Assembly (NCBI GenBank): GCA_903834925.1
Contig: CAILLA010000307.1
Coordinates: forward strand, 1 to 60,358
Reading direction: 5' to 3'
DNA length: 60,358 bases
Source of the DNA: an uncultured Schlesneria sp.
GTDB taxonomy: Bacteria; Planctomycetota; Planctomycetia; Planctomycetales; Planctomycetaceae
Numbering within the stretch: the first letter of the stretch is position 1; each line of letters begins with the position of its first letter. The notes below the pieces were generated by a model. It was not told the origin of the DNA. It worked only from the letters and a program-made list of their open reading frames with translations, and searched no databases. This document shows positions 35,889 through 44,582 of this stretch, piece by piece. A program made the translations under genes and the position numbers.

Positions 35889-37340
35889 TCATCGCTTGAT
35901 ATTCAAGGCTAACTTCTCAAAGGATTCTTGCATCAATTTGTGGGTTTTCATTGTTTCACGGATTGATTTATCAAGCATCGATCTGGCCCGTTTGGGAATC
36001 GATTGACTTCTCGGTCGGTCGTAAATCGCTTTAACCCGCTCGAGTTGTGTCTTGAGGAGGGACAGTTGAGATTCGTGTGCCTGGATGAAACTCGCGATCG
36101 ACTGGTCTAATGCCTCGGTTGGTACGAGCGCGGGCTCTGGTTTTGGCAGGACTTCTGTGTTGAAGACCGGCTGATGGCAAGCCACATCGGCGACAGATCT
36201 CTTCTCGGCGAGACCGTCATCCGAATTCGAAACGACCAGTGAAGGATGTACCTCTTTCGAATCGACTTCTGGCCTGATTGCTGGATCAATCCAACTTTCC
36301 TTGATCGTAGGTTGCCTTTGTACCTGAGCAAGTTCCGTTGTTCTTGGAGTAACTGTACTTGAAGCCAACGACTGCTTTTCGACTTGGCTTTTGCTTATGG
36401 CGTCCAACGATTTCGACCGTATTTCCACCGGGACTTGGTTTGGTCGCACTGTTCTACTGGTTTGTTGCGAATTGTCTGATTTTTTCGTCTTGCCCAGGGC
36501 CGACAAATCTTGTTTGGGTATCGAAGTTGTAACGACTTCGATCTGGAATGGTCCGAGTTGTAGGATGTCACCGATATCGATTGGAGCGACGCTGATTGCC
36601 CGACCATTGACGCCAGTTGTCCCTGCCCCCTCAATGTCAATAAGCCAGCAACAGTGCCTGGTCCGCAAAAGACAAGCTTGAACATTCGACATTGTTGGGT
36701 GATTTAAACGAAGCTTACATTGCGAACCCCGGCCGATCATTGTCAGCGTGCGGTTCACCGACCAAAGGTTTTCGTTTTGTTCAACACCCACAAATTGAAA
36801 TGCCAATTGGGGAAATTCCTCGGCCAATTGGGATGAGCGATCTAAGGGTGATTCATCGACTTTTATGGGATGCTCGTGATTGTCGAGAGTCAGCCGAAAA
36901 GGTCCAATGCTGATCGGGTCGTGCCCGAACCACTTTCCATTTATCTGTTGACGTTGTTCGGCACCAGAACGCGGGACAAGATCGCAACAGAAGATCTGTC
37001 CATTGACCCATTGAAGAAAAGTATGATGTGGTTTGACTTCGTCGTGATCCAACCTCACATCGCAAGTGGGATTGCTACCAATTAACAGATAGGGTCGGTT
37101 CATCGACACAAACTGAGTATCTTTGCCCGCAAATTCGATTCGAATTCTGGTCGCGGCCCTTGCCCGACATTCCATCATCATCCGACGATGAATACGTTCG
37201 ACTTCGATTCGAGTCGCTTGTGTATTTGAAGCCGGTGCGAGTATCGAAGCGGCGTGACGAGAACGATCTTCCGCTTGCTCGAACTCGGCCTTGATCAATC
37301 TCAAACGACGGCGACGTTGCGTAGAATTGATTTCGCGCAC
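35889..37340 (-). CDS. Protein with two FHA domains
   Basis: The 483-residue protein has no signal peptide. After a basic helical N-terminus (~1-65), two forkhead-associated domains follow: ~75-155 (YLLIGSNPTCDVRLDHDEVK, then HHTFLQW and GPFRL) and ~185-275 (LTMIGRGSQCKLRLNHPTMS, then SNVQACL, LIDIEGAGTTGVNGR and LGPFQIEV). The second has the usual GR-S-H/N-G phosphothreonine-binding pattern more clearly than the first, where the Arg/Ser pair is altered (GSNPTC). Residues ~290-400 are low-complexity linker, and ~405-483 form a helical tail. It probably binds phosphorylated partners of Ser/Thr kinases, which are numerous in Planctomycetes. No kinase is adjacent. Confidence 0.85.
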   Translation of the reverse strand: MREINSTQRRRRLRLIKAEFEQAEDRSRHAASILAPASNTQATRIEVERIHRRMMMECRARAATRIRIEFAGKDTQFVSMNRPYLLIGSNPTCDVRLDHDEVKPHHTFLQWVNGQIFCCDLVPRSGAEQRQQINGKWFGHDPISIGPFRLTLDNHEHPIKVDESPLDRSSQLAEEFPQLAFQFVGVEQNENLWSVNRTLTMIGRGSQCKLRLNHPTMSNVQACLLRTRHCCWLIDIEGAGTTGVNGRAISVAPIDIGDILQLGPFQIEVVTTSIPKQDLSALGKTKKSDNSQQTSRTVRPNQVPVEIRSKSLDAISKSQVEKQSLASSTVTPRTTELAQVQRQPTIKESWIDPAIRPEVDSKEVHPSLVVSNSDDGLAEKRSVADVACHQPVFNTEVLPKPEPALVPTEALDQSIASFIQAHESQLSLLKTQLERVKAIYDRPRSQSIPKRARSMLDKSIRETMKTHKLMQESFEKLALNIKR

Positions 37341-37863
37341 TACTACGTCCTTGGTCTTAGTTTCGCCTTCGGTAAACCCACCCAGAACCGACTATTCAAA
37401 AACGCCCCGGTCCACCGCAGGGTCACTTGAGGTCGTTCGCGAGAACCGTGAACGACCGAGTTAAGATAAGAGTATACCTGACGTTTTACACAAAAGCCCC
37501 CAAATTCGCCCAAATACGTCAAAAAGATTAATCGAGGTCTGGGTTTTAAATCGGACAAAACGACGGTTTTGGCTGGACGCGCGAATTTGTCCGGGCAAAA
37601 AAGATCGATGGTGGAAACATCAAGCAGAGAATTGGCTGAGACCATTTGATTTTTCCCAACCAGAAGATCCGGTGTGGTCTGATTCGGCCCGTTTCGCGTA
37701 TAATTGGCGCAGAAGCCTGAAGCATTGACCGGCTTTAAACCTTGATTGTAGAAATCCTTGGAAAAACTCGGCCAAGATTAGTTGAACGGGTTTGTCATGA
37801 TCACTCACGCGGTCGTGAGAAAAGAAGAATTGCGTTAGCGTCAGGAGTAGCAGCATTTTTCTG
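37341..37863. other. 523-base intergenic region
   Basis: No supported gene is seen. It separates the divergent FHA gene and the cyanophycinase gene. A perfect TATAAT (37699-37704) on the plus strand is the best promoter signal, but its -35 (GGTCTG region) is poor. A 100-codon minus-strand frame (37343-37645) has no recognisable family and is not called. Confidence 0.5.
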
Positions 37864-39165
37864 TTGCCGACATTTTACGCGGATATCACGTGGACCAGAC
37901 TGGTGTCTTGCTGTCGGCAATTGACCCTGGCCATTGTGTGTTGGTCCATGATCATCAACATTGTCTTGGCGGAAGAAATTTCGAAAGCTGACCCAAAAGT
38001 TTCGGGTTCGCTTGTCATCATTGGTGGATCGGAACGGTTCAGTCACCGTGAGTACTGGGACGAGATCGTAGAATTAGCCGGTGGTCCTGGCTGTCGAATC
38101 GCCGTTTTTCCAACTGCAAGTGGTGATCCGGTCAAAAAGGGTGGCTGGGTGATTTCCGCCTTAAATAAGTCAGGAGCGGATGCGTTTCTCGTTCCCGTCG
38201 CCTGGAAAAAAGTCCCGATTAATCCGATCGAAGCCGTCTCTGATCCCGACCTGGTGGCACAGGTAAGAGAAGCAACAGGTGTGTTTTTGATTGGTGGTGA
38301 ACAAGACAAAATCGTTAAAGCACTGTTCACTGCCGATGGTCGGCACACTCCGATGCTCGACGCGATGTGGCATGTCTATCGTAATGGAGGCGTGATTGCA
38401 GGGACCAGTGCAGGAGCAGCGGTCATGAGCCGTGTGATGTACCGCGATGCGGAATCGGTCCTCGACACGATGTTAAAGGGGGTGCGTTGGGGGAAAGAAA
38501 TCGATCGCGGACTTGGTTTTCTTGACGAGAACTGGTTCGTTGATCAGCATCTCTTTGTCCGTGGTCGCTTTGCACGAACCCTGGTTGCCATGCAAGATCA
38601 GGGATTTAAGTTTGGTATCGGTGTTGACGAAAATTCGGCCATTATTGTCACGAACGGCAGTGAAGTTCGAGTCATCGGCCACAAAGGGGCGCTCGTACTG
38701 GATTTATCGAAGTCCGAACACGATCCAATGCTCGGTCGCTTCAATTTGAAAAATGCAAGACTGACCTATTTAGACCGGGGGGATCGCTTCGATCTGAAAA
38801 CACTTGAGGTCACCCCGGCACAAGAAAAATTGGACGACGAAAAATTCGATCCAAAATCACCGGAATATCGCCCGTCACTGAGGCGACCATTGTTTTATAA
38901 TGACATCCTTGCAAACACGACCGTGATCGACATGATGGGCACGCTGATGGAAAGTGTCAGCCCTGTGGCGACCGGCTTGGCTTTCGACGGACATGCTGCA
39001 AGAAAACATCCCGTCGATGGATTTGAATTCAAATTCAGCCGCGATGATGAAAGCGTCGCCTGGTACACGGAATCGTACGGTGGGGACGACTATACCGTCG
39101 TTAACATCCGGCTTGATATCCGGCCGATTCGAATCGCTGGACCGATCTACGATCGTGAAGAATGA
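37864..39165 (+). CDS. Exported cyanophycinase-like peptidase (S51)
   Basis: The product (up to 433 residues) is an S51 serine peptidase of the cyanophycinase type, which cleaves the Asp-Arg storage polymer cyanophycin. Motifs are SLVIIGGSERF, FPTASGDPVK, GVFLIGGEQDKIV, the nucleophile Ser in VIAGTSAGAAVMSR, LGFLDENWFVDQHLFVRGRF and GIGVDENSAIIV. A hydrophobic segment before residue ~36 (LTLAIVCWSMIINIVLA) indicates export. The start is uncertain: TTG 37864 is used here, GTG 37903 is an alternative, and neither has a good ribosome-binding site. The C-terminal ~110 residues extend beyond typical cyanophycinase. No cyanophycin synthetase is in the window, so degradation of external polymer or another peptide is possible. 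Confidence 0.85.
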   Translation: MPTFYADITWTRLVSCCRQLTLAIVCWSMIINIVLAEEISKADPKVSGSLVIIGGSERFSHREYWDEIVELAGGPGCRIAVFPTASGDPVKKGGWVISALNKSGADAFLVPVAWKKVPINPIEAVSDPDLVAQVREATGVFLIGGEQDKIVKALFTADGRHTPMLDAMWHVYRNGGVIAGTSAGAAVMSRVMYRDAESVLDTMLKGVRWGKEIDRGLGFLDENWFVDQHLFVRGRFARTLVAMQDQGFKFGIGVDENSAIIVTNGSEVRVIGHKGALVLDLSKSEHDPMLGRFNLKNARLTYLDRGDRFDLKTLEVTPAQEKLDDEKFDPKSPEYRPSLRRPLFYNDILANTTVIDMMGTLMESVSPVATGLAFDGHAARKHPVDGFEFKFSRDDESVAWYTESYGGDDYTVVNIRLDIRPIRIAGPIYDREE

Positions 39166-39206
39166 CGTCTCTTTCGTTACGAAAACGCAAATTGACTCGT
39201 GAAAAC

Positions 39207-39241
39207 GAACAACCTTCCCAAGCGTTTCGGAAAGGTTGTTC
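39207..39241. terminator. Hairpin between convergent genes, possible terminator
   Basis: GAACAACCTTCC pairs with GGAAAGGTTGTTC (one bulged A) around a 10-base loop. No T-run follows, so intrinsic termination is uncertain. It lies between the convergent cyanophycinase and nemA-like genes. Confidence 0.5.
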
Positions 39242-39276
39242 TGGCGTGGCAAACTGTCTATTGCTGATTCAGCCGC

Positions 39277-40377
39277 TTAAGCGTGATCCGCTGTGTAACT
39301 CGGAAAATCGGTATATCCTTTTTCTCCGGTTGGGGAATACCAGTCGGCCATCGCGGCAGGTTCCGCAAGCGGGAGCCCGTTCTGAAATCGTTCCACCAGA
39401 TCAGGGTTACTAATGTAAGGCCGACCGAATGCGATCAGATCGGCATTTCCATCGGAAACCGCTTGAGTCGCCGTCGATTGCGTATAGCCACAATTGCCAA
39501 TCAATGGACCGTGAAACACGGCGCGGATGTCGGATAACGTCATTGGCTTACCGAGATTGTGAAAGCCGAAACCCAATCCGTCCATTACGTGAAGATAGGC
39601 TAATTTGTGCTGATCGAGTTGCTTGGCCACGTACGTAAATTGTTCTTGATAATCGGGTGATCCCATGTCGTTATAAACGCCATTGGGAGACAACCTGACG
39701 CCAACTTTGTGTGCCGACCAGACCGAGGTAACCGCCTCTACAACTTCCTTCAAAAACTGAAATCGATTCTCGATACTGCCACCGTAATGATCCGTTCGGT
39801 GGTTGGTTTTCGACTCAAGGAATTCATCGATCAGATATCCGTTGGCACCGTGAATCTCGACACCGTCAAATCCAGCGTTCTTCGCCCTTTCAGCGGCCTT
39901 TTGATAATCGCCGACAACTCGGGGAATTTCCGCTGTTTCCAAAGCCCTTGGAACTTCATAGGGCTGTTTCCCCGTTGGCGTATGAACGTAGTCTCCGTTA
40001 AGTTTTATCGCCGAGGGAGCAACAGGCAATTTTCCATTCTGAAACGAACTGTGTGACGCACGACCACAGTGCCAGAGTTGGAGGAAAATCACACCCTGCT
40101 TCTGGTGAACGGCATCCACAACCGGTTTCCAGGCTTCGGCCATCTTATCCGTGTAGATCCCCGGAGATTCGCCCCATCCATTCGCTTCTTCGGAGATCGT
40201 CGCCCCTTCAGTCACAATCAAGCCAGCGGAACTTCGTTGAGCGTAATATTTCGCATTGATTGAGTTTGCCAATCGTTCAGATCCTGACCTGGCACGGGTC
40301 ATGGGAGCCATCACAATCCGATTGCGAAGCGTCAGATTGCCGAGGGCAAAGGGCTGAAAAAGAGCTTGGTCCGACAT
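39277..40377 (-). CDS. nemA: Old yellow enzyme family alkene reductase
   Basis: The 366-residue flavoenzyme reduces electron-poor C=C bonds or nitro compounds with NAD(P)H via FMN. Features are FQPFALGNLTLRNRIVMAPM, TRARS, the substrate-binding pair in EIHGANGYLIDEF (His/Asn), the FMN-binding LRLSP-like region (VGVRLSPNGVYNDMG), HVMDGLGFG and IAFGRPYISNPDLVERF. Length is normal for NemA/OYE. It is the last gene of a minus-strand set with marR, pirin and doxX genes, a frequent electrophile or quinone-stress combination. The symbol follows E. coli; the physiological substrate is unknown. Confidence 0.92.
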   Translation of the reverse strand: MSDQALFQPFALGNLTLRNRIVMAPMTRARSGSERLANSINAKYYAQRSSAGLIVTEGATISEEANGWGESPGIYTDKMAEAWKPVVDAVHQKQGVIFLQLWHCGRASHSSFQNGKLPVAPSAIKLNGDYVHTPTGKQPYEVPRALETAEIPRVVGDYQKAAERAKNAGFDGVEIHGANGYLIDEFLESKTNHRTDHYGGSIENRFQFLKEVVEAVTSVWSAHKVGVRLSPNGVYNDMGSPDYQEQFTYVAKQLDQHKLAYLHVMDGLGFGFHNLGKPMTLSDIRAVFHGPLIGNCGYTQSTATQAVSDGNADLIAFGRPYISNPDLVERFQNGLPLAEPAAMADWYSPTGEKGYTDFPSYTADHA

Positions 40378-40439
40378 GAAAATTCCTTTACGTGTTTAAA
40401 TAGATCCACAAGAAACGGGCGAGTTCGCATCACACGAGG

Positions 40440-40883
40440 TTATTTCCCCTTTGGGGCTTTGGACGCATGACGTTGGTCCAGGCTCATGGCACCTGAGCCA
40501 TTGGCCATCACAAATAGCATCGTTCCCATCAGAGAGAGATTTTTCATGAATTGGATCATCTGTTCCTGTTTCAGCTGGGGTTTAAGAAGACTTGATACGT
40601 TCCAGAAGTCATGAAAGTAATAGGTCGCCAAAACAAGAAACACGAATAACAGGGCGGCTCCGATTCGGGCTCTGTAGCCCAGGATAATGGATAGGCTTCC
40701 AGCGATCAGGAATAGAATGGCACCCGCCAGCATGACTTGGGGTTGCGGAATTCCCTGAGATTTCATTAGCGCTGCGACGTCGTCAAAATGCGGAATCTTG
40801 TTGACGACGGCACTCAACAGAAAAATTGTGGCAATCAACAATCGGCCTAAGACGTTGACCAGACCATGCAGAACCGTTTTCAT
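40440..40883 (-). CDS. DoxX-family membrane protein
   Basis: This 147-residue protein has four membrane segments: ~10-28 (LGRLLIATIFLLSAVVNKI), ~50-68 (LAGAILFLIAGSLSIILGY), ~73-92 (IGAALLFVFLVLATYYF) and ~113-130. The pattern GR-L-A-IF--S-V-K and the H-FWN between segments 3 and 4 match the DoxX/SURF4-like family. Some members act with quinone-linked or thiosulfate redox enzymes. Its place between pirin and nemA-like genes, 39-62 bases from each neighbour, suggests co-transcription. Its exact role is unknown. Confidence 0.85.
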   Translation of the reverse strand: MKTVLHGLVNVLGRLLIATIFLLSAVVNKIPHFDDVAALMKSQGIPQPQVMLAGAILFLIAGSLSIILGYRARIGAALLFVFLVLATYYFHDFWNVSSLLKPQLKQEQMIQFMKNLSLMGTMLFVMANGSGAMSLDQRHASKAPKGK

Positions 40884-40921
40884 CGGCTTGTTACTTTCGT
40901 GAAGGAGATTGTCAGGATCGA

Positions 40922-41620
40922 TTACGCGAGATCAAACAACATGAACTCGGCGTCGTCCGTCGATTGAATTAAAAGCGAATTCTCTTCGCTGACCGAAGCT
41001 CCATCGCTCGTTTGTAATTCATGCCCATTCAATGTGACCGAACCACGCATGACTTGCAGCCACGCATGACGACCCAAAATCAGTTCATGAACCACGTCGC
41101 GACCGCGTTCCAATCGAGCAAGAAAAATACGAGCGTCCTGGTGGATCAACAATGAACCTTGATCTGACTCTGGTGAAGCAACGAGACGCAGACGGTTTTT
41201 CCATTCCGCATCAGGAAATCGTTTCTGCTCGTAACTCGGCTCAAGGCCTTTTTGACTTGGATAAATCCAAATTTGATAGAGATGGACAGGCTCGGTTGCA
41301 GACGGATTAAATTCACTATGAGTAATTCCAGTCCCGGCAGTCATCCGCTGAAATTCGCCGGGCCGCAGAACTTCACCATTTCCCATCGAATCCTTGTGTT
41401 CCAAGGCTCCTTCGAGAACGTATGTGACAATCTCCATGTCTTGATGCGGATGAGTACCGAAGCCTTCCCCGGGGGCAACCCAATCCTCGTTCATCACCCG
41501 AAGTGATCGGAATCCCATGTGTTTCGGGTCCCGGTATGTGGAAAATGAAAATGTGTGATAAGTATTTAGCCAGCCATGATTTGCGTGGCCCCTATCCGTC
41601 GATTTACGAATCTGGATCAT
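40922..41620 (-). CDS. Pirin family protein (YhaK/YhhW type)
   Basis: The 232-residue bicupin begins MIQIRKSTDRGHANHGWLNT, the normal start of bacterial pirins. Metal ligands are seen in FGTHPHQDMEIVTYVLEG (His-x-His) and TAGTGITHSEFNPSA (His, with Glu near). The C-terminal cupin (~150-230) lacks those ligands. Some members have quercetin dioxygenase activity, and others sense redox state. It is followed 38 bases later by the doxX-type gene and preceded by marR with 75 bases between them. It is cytoplasmic. Confidence 0.93.
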   Translation of the reverse strand: MIQIRKSTDRGHANHGWLNTYHTFSFSTYRDPKHMGFRSLRVMNEDWVAPGEGFGTHPHQDMEIVTYVLEGALEHKDSMGNGEVLRPGEFQRMTAGTGITHSEFNPSATEPVHLYQIWIYPSQKGLEPSYEQKRFPDAEWKNRLRLVASPESDQGSLLIHQDARIFLARLERGRDVVHELILGRHAWLQVMRGSVTLNGHELQTSDGASVSEENSLLIQSTDDAEFMLFDLA

Positions 41621-41695
41621 GTTGTCTTTCGCATTTGATGTTGCGACGATTGTTCACATGTGATTTTTATGGCGAAAAAAGTTGACCGGCGTCCA

Positions 41696-42178
41696 TCAAT
41701 CGACGGGACCGTTAATGCTCAAGCGGCACTTCTCAAGAAGTCGACTCAGTTCCTTCAGTTCGATTTCGCTGAGATGGCCTACAAGACTGCGATGCATTTC
41801 CATCACTGGTTCATCCAATCGCTGAAGCAACGCAGCCCCTTTATCGGTCAACTCAATAAAGATCACTCGACGGTCTTCAGTACATCGGTCCCGCCGGACA
41901 AGTTCGTGTTTTTCAAGTCGGTCAATGAGCCCTGTCATCGCGGGAACAACCTGAACCATCCTTTCGGCGATGTCCAGACACGGCATCGGCTTGCCTTCTC
42001 CTCGCAATATCCGCAATACATTGTACTGAGACGAAGTGAGTCCATGTTCTCGAAACAGTCGCCCGAACCGGTTCTGAAATTGATCGTTGGTCCGAATGAT
42101 ATTCAAAGTCGCTTCCTGTTCGGCTGATTCGAACGGATGCTTCTTCTTGAGCTCATGTTGTAGCTGGTTGGGTGTCAT
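41696..42178 (-). CDS. MarR-family transcriptional regulator
   Basis: The 160-residue winged-helix protein reads HPFESAEQEATLNIIRTND, LTSSQYNVLRILRGEGKPMP (helix-turn-helix start), CLDIAERMVQVVPAMTGLID (recognition helix) and RLEKHELVRRDRCTEDRRVI, the classic D-RR wing of MarR proteins. It starts at ATG 42178 after a good ribosome-binding site (GGAGG at 42192 and GAGG closer in). It heads a minus-strand operon with pirin, doxX and nemA-type genes and probably represses it in response to an electrophile or oxidant. The promoter just upstream overlaps an AT-rich near-palindrome. Confidence 0.94.
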   Translation of the reverse strand: MTPNQLQHELKKKHPFESAEQEATLNIIRTNDQFQNRFGRLFREHGLTSSQYNVLRILRGEGKPMPCLDIAERMVQVVPAMTGLIDRLEKHELVRRDRCTEDRRVIFIELTDKGAALLQRLDEPVMEMHRSLVGHLSEIELKELSRLLEKCRLSINGPVD

Positions 42179-42205
42179 CTTGACCTCAGCCTCCTGTTGG
42201 AAGAT

Positions 42206-42234
42206 ACATTACATATAAACTATCGTCGTGTCAA
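42206..42234 (-). promoter_or_regulatory. Sigma70-type promoter of the marR operon with probable operator
   Basis: On the minus strand, TTGACA (42234-42229) and TAATGT (42211-42206) lie exactly 17 bases apart. The spacer and -10 carry TTATATGTAA (42217-42208), a near-perfect palindrome (8 of 10 positions), placed where a MarR dimer would block RNA polymerase. Autoregulation is inferred. Confidence 0.7.
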
Positions 42235-42343
42235 TAGATTGTCGGTGTTGATCGAAGTCCTTTGGCTGGTTGTTCCGAGGAGTCTTGCTCATAATCTTAA
42301 TTCATGTCGATTTAAAGGTCCGTGACTTCGGTCGGAGACTATT

Positions 42344-43702
42344 GTGTCGTGGGCTGCCGAACTGAGTATGATCGTCCTGCTGGCCCTGTTAAATGGGTTT
42401 TTTGCTGCCGCCGAAATTGCCATTCTTACGGCGAGACGCGGTCGTCTGGAGCAATGGGCTGAAGAAGGCGATAGCGCTTCGCAGGTCGCTCTGAATCTGG
42501 CCAAGGACGCAGATCGATTCCTTCCCACGGTTCAAGTTGGAATCACACTTGTCGGAGCAATGGCGTCAGCCTTGGCTGGTGCCCATTTAAAAGAACCGCT
42601 GGAAGAGATTCTTTCCAACGTCAATATCAACTGGGTTACCGAAAACAAATCAATTCTGGCGATGGCCTCAATTGTCTGTGGTGTCGGGTTTCTCACGTTG
42701 ATTCTCGGCGAACTTGTTCCAAAACGAATCGCGTTTCAGAACGCTGAGCCAATCGCTCGTTTTGTTGCCTACCCGATGTTGATTTTACAGCGAGTCTCGC
42801 GTCCCGTCATCTGGTTTTTGAAGGCAACAACCAAGTTGGTACTACAGGTTCTTGGACAGCGCACCGACCAGATGCAATCGGTATCGGTCGAAGATATTCA
42901 ACACTTGATCGACGCAGGAACTGAAGCGGGATTGCTCGAAGAATCGGAACAGAAAGTCGCCATGGAGGCGTTGCGGCTTGGCGACCGAACCGTGACCGAA
43001 ATCCTGCGACCGCGAGTCGACATCGACGCGCTGGATATCGATACTCCGTCGAACGAAGTCGTCGGCGCTCTGGCGATGTCCGGGTTTTCACGGATTCCCG
43101 TCTGTGAAGGGACCATCGATCATATTGTTGGTTTTGTCTACCTCAAGGACGTCTTTCTGCAACAGTATTTAGGGAGGCCCATTGACCTGCGCCGAATGAT
43201 TCGAGCACCGCTTTTCATTCCGAAATCGATCACGATTACTCGGCTGCTTGAGTTGTTCCGCGAACACAAAACCCAACTCGCCATTGTGCTGGACGAATAC
43301 GGTGGAACACAGGGGATGGTCACCCTCGAAGACGTTCTGGAGATGCTGGTCGGAGATATTCACGACGAACATCGTCACGGACGTGACGGAGACAGTCACG
43401 AACCCGACATTGTCCGGAGGGAAGATGGTAGCTTGTCTGTCGATGGTTCTTCGAACCTGCACGAACTTGAGACGGCTTTAGATCTGTCGCGTTGGACCGA
43501 TCCGGTTCCTCGTGGAGTCGGCACTGTATCGGGTCTTGTGCTCGCCCTGCTGAAAAGACCGCCGCATATCGGGGATGTTCTTCATTGGAATGATCTCCGC
43601 TTGGAAATCGTTGATATGGATGGTCCAAAAATCGATCGATTGCTCATTTCTCAAGAAGATGACAACACCGAACCCGCTTCCGAATCGAAGGATTCCGTCT
43701 AA
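42344..43702 (+). CDS. CNNM/CBS/CorC-type hemolysin-family membrane protein
   Basis: The 452-residue protein probably starts at GTG 42344, with GGAG six bases upstream. An N-terminal CNNM (DUF21) membrane domain (~1-190) has segments AAELSMIVLLALLNGFFAAA and ILAMASIVCGVGFLTLILGE with ELVPKRIAFQNAE. Two CBS domains follow (~205-330; LRPRVDIDALDIDTPSNEVV, FSRIPVCEGTIDHIVGFVYLKD, LAIVLDEYGGTQGMVTLEDV). A C-terminal CorC_HlyC domain (~355-440) closes it. Family members are linked to Mg2+/Co2+ efflux or ion homeostasis; the hemolysin name is historical. No obvious operon partner. Confidence 0.93.
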   Translation: MSWAAELSMIVLLALLNGFFAAAEIAILTARRGRLEQWAEEGDSASQVALNLAKDADRFLPTVQVGITLVGAMASALAGAHLKEPLEEILSNVNINWVTENKSILAMASIVCGVGFLTLILGELVPKRIAFQNAEPIARFVAYPMLILQRVSRPVIWFLKATTKLVLQVLGQRTDQMQSVSVEDIQHLIDAGTEAGLLEESEQKVAMEALRLGDRTVTEILRPRVDIDALDIDTPSNEVVGALAMSGFSRIPVCEGTIDHIVGFVYLKDVFLQQYLGRPIDLRRMIRAPLFIPKSITITRLLELFREHKTQLAIVLDEYGGTQGMVTLEDVLEMLVGDIHDEHRHGRDGDSHEPDIVRREDGSLSVDGSSNLHELETALDLSRWTDPVPRGVGTVSGLVLALLKRPPHIGDVLHWNDLRLEIVDMDGPKIDRLLISQEDDNTEPASESKDSV

Positions 43703-43892
43703 CTCAAACCTCGATAAGTTCAGGCTTGATCAATAAAATCAAGCCAGGGAAAGAGCCACGGGATGCCAACGGCAGTGTCAGGAACAGGGCCGAACGCTGG
43801 CTTAGCTTGCCAAGTTGTGTTATTTCTTTTGGATTGATTTTAAAGAAAGTCGCCAATTCTCGTTGTCCGCATTCTGTCGAAAGATCCTTTGA

Positions 43893-44363
43893 ATGGAACA
43901 ATTGTTCTCAAACTTACAAAAACTCTTCGTCGCCGGTTGGGACGTTGGAATCTCCTTATTTGCGGTCCTCATTCCCTGGACTCCACTGATTGCCTGGGTC
44001 GCCTTCTGGTTGCTGGCTGTAAACTGGGAAAAACTCTATCCGATCCTGGCGAAAGGCGCTGTGATCGGCGTGCTCCTGGTTGGCCTGATGGCAGTACTCG
44101 TTTGGGGCTTGATTGCACCCCCTCCAGACGGGGTCCATTATTTGTTTGGGTTACGTCCTTCCAATTTTGTGGGCAAAGGCGTTTACGTGACCATGTTGAT
44201 GACGATTATGGCCCTGTGTGGTTCGGTTCAACTTTCAGGCGCGTGTGGATCGCTCTTTCCTGACGAAGTCCCCGAAGAGCATCATGGGAACGACCATGAT
44301 CACGGAGATTCAAATCATACACACGCGGATCACGGGCATGGTGACCATGCTCACGCACACTGA
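43893..44363 (+). CDS. Small membrane protein with His-rich tail
   Basis: This 156-residue protein has three membrane segments (~20-42, FAVLIPWTPLIAWVAFWLL; ~53-75, GAVIGVLLVGLMAVLVWGLI; ~95-115, YVTMLMTIMALCGSVQLSG). The last 30 residues are almost only H, D, G, E, N and A (HHGNDHDHGDSNHTHADHGH and more), a likely Zn/Ni/Cu-binding tail. No enzyme motif is visible. The gene sits between a CNNM/CorC ion-homeostasis protein and an RND-type transporter, both plus strand, so a metal-handling role is possible. The family is not recognised. Confidence 0.78.
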   Translation: MEQLFSNLQKLFVAGWDVGISLFAVLIPWTPLIAWVAFWLLAVNWEKLYPILAKGAVIGVLLVGLMAVLVWGLIAPPPDGVHYLFGLRPSNFVGKGVYVTMLMTIMALCGSVQLSGACGSLFPDEVPEEHHGNDHDHGDSNHTHADHGHGDHAHAH

Positions 44364-44582
44364 TTGCACTTTGATTTCGGTGAGTCAATGAGCGACGTTC
44401 CACATCAATTGTCAATTTCCCTTGTTATTTAAAGGCATACGAGCACCTGTCGCTCGTTGCCTCCCTCAAAGCATCACCTGTCCTCGCGACGCCTCACCAG
44501 GATTCCACGAGTCGTTTTTCCGGGACGAAATGCAAAACGCGGGCCTGCAAAAATGCATGGTCCTTTGACACGAGAAGATGAA

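Noticed and set aside
37343-37645. 100-codon minus-strand frame upstream of the FHA gene
   Set aside because: No family, no signal, overlaps the probable promoter region; chance frame is more likely.
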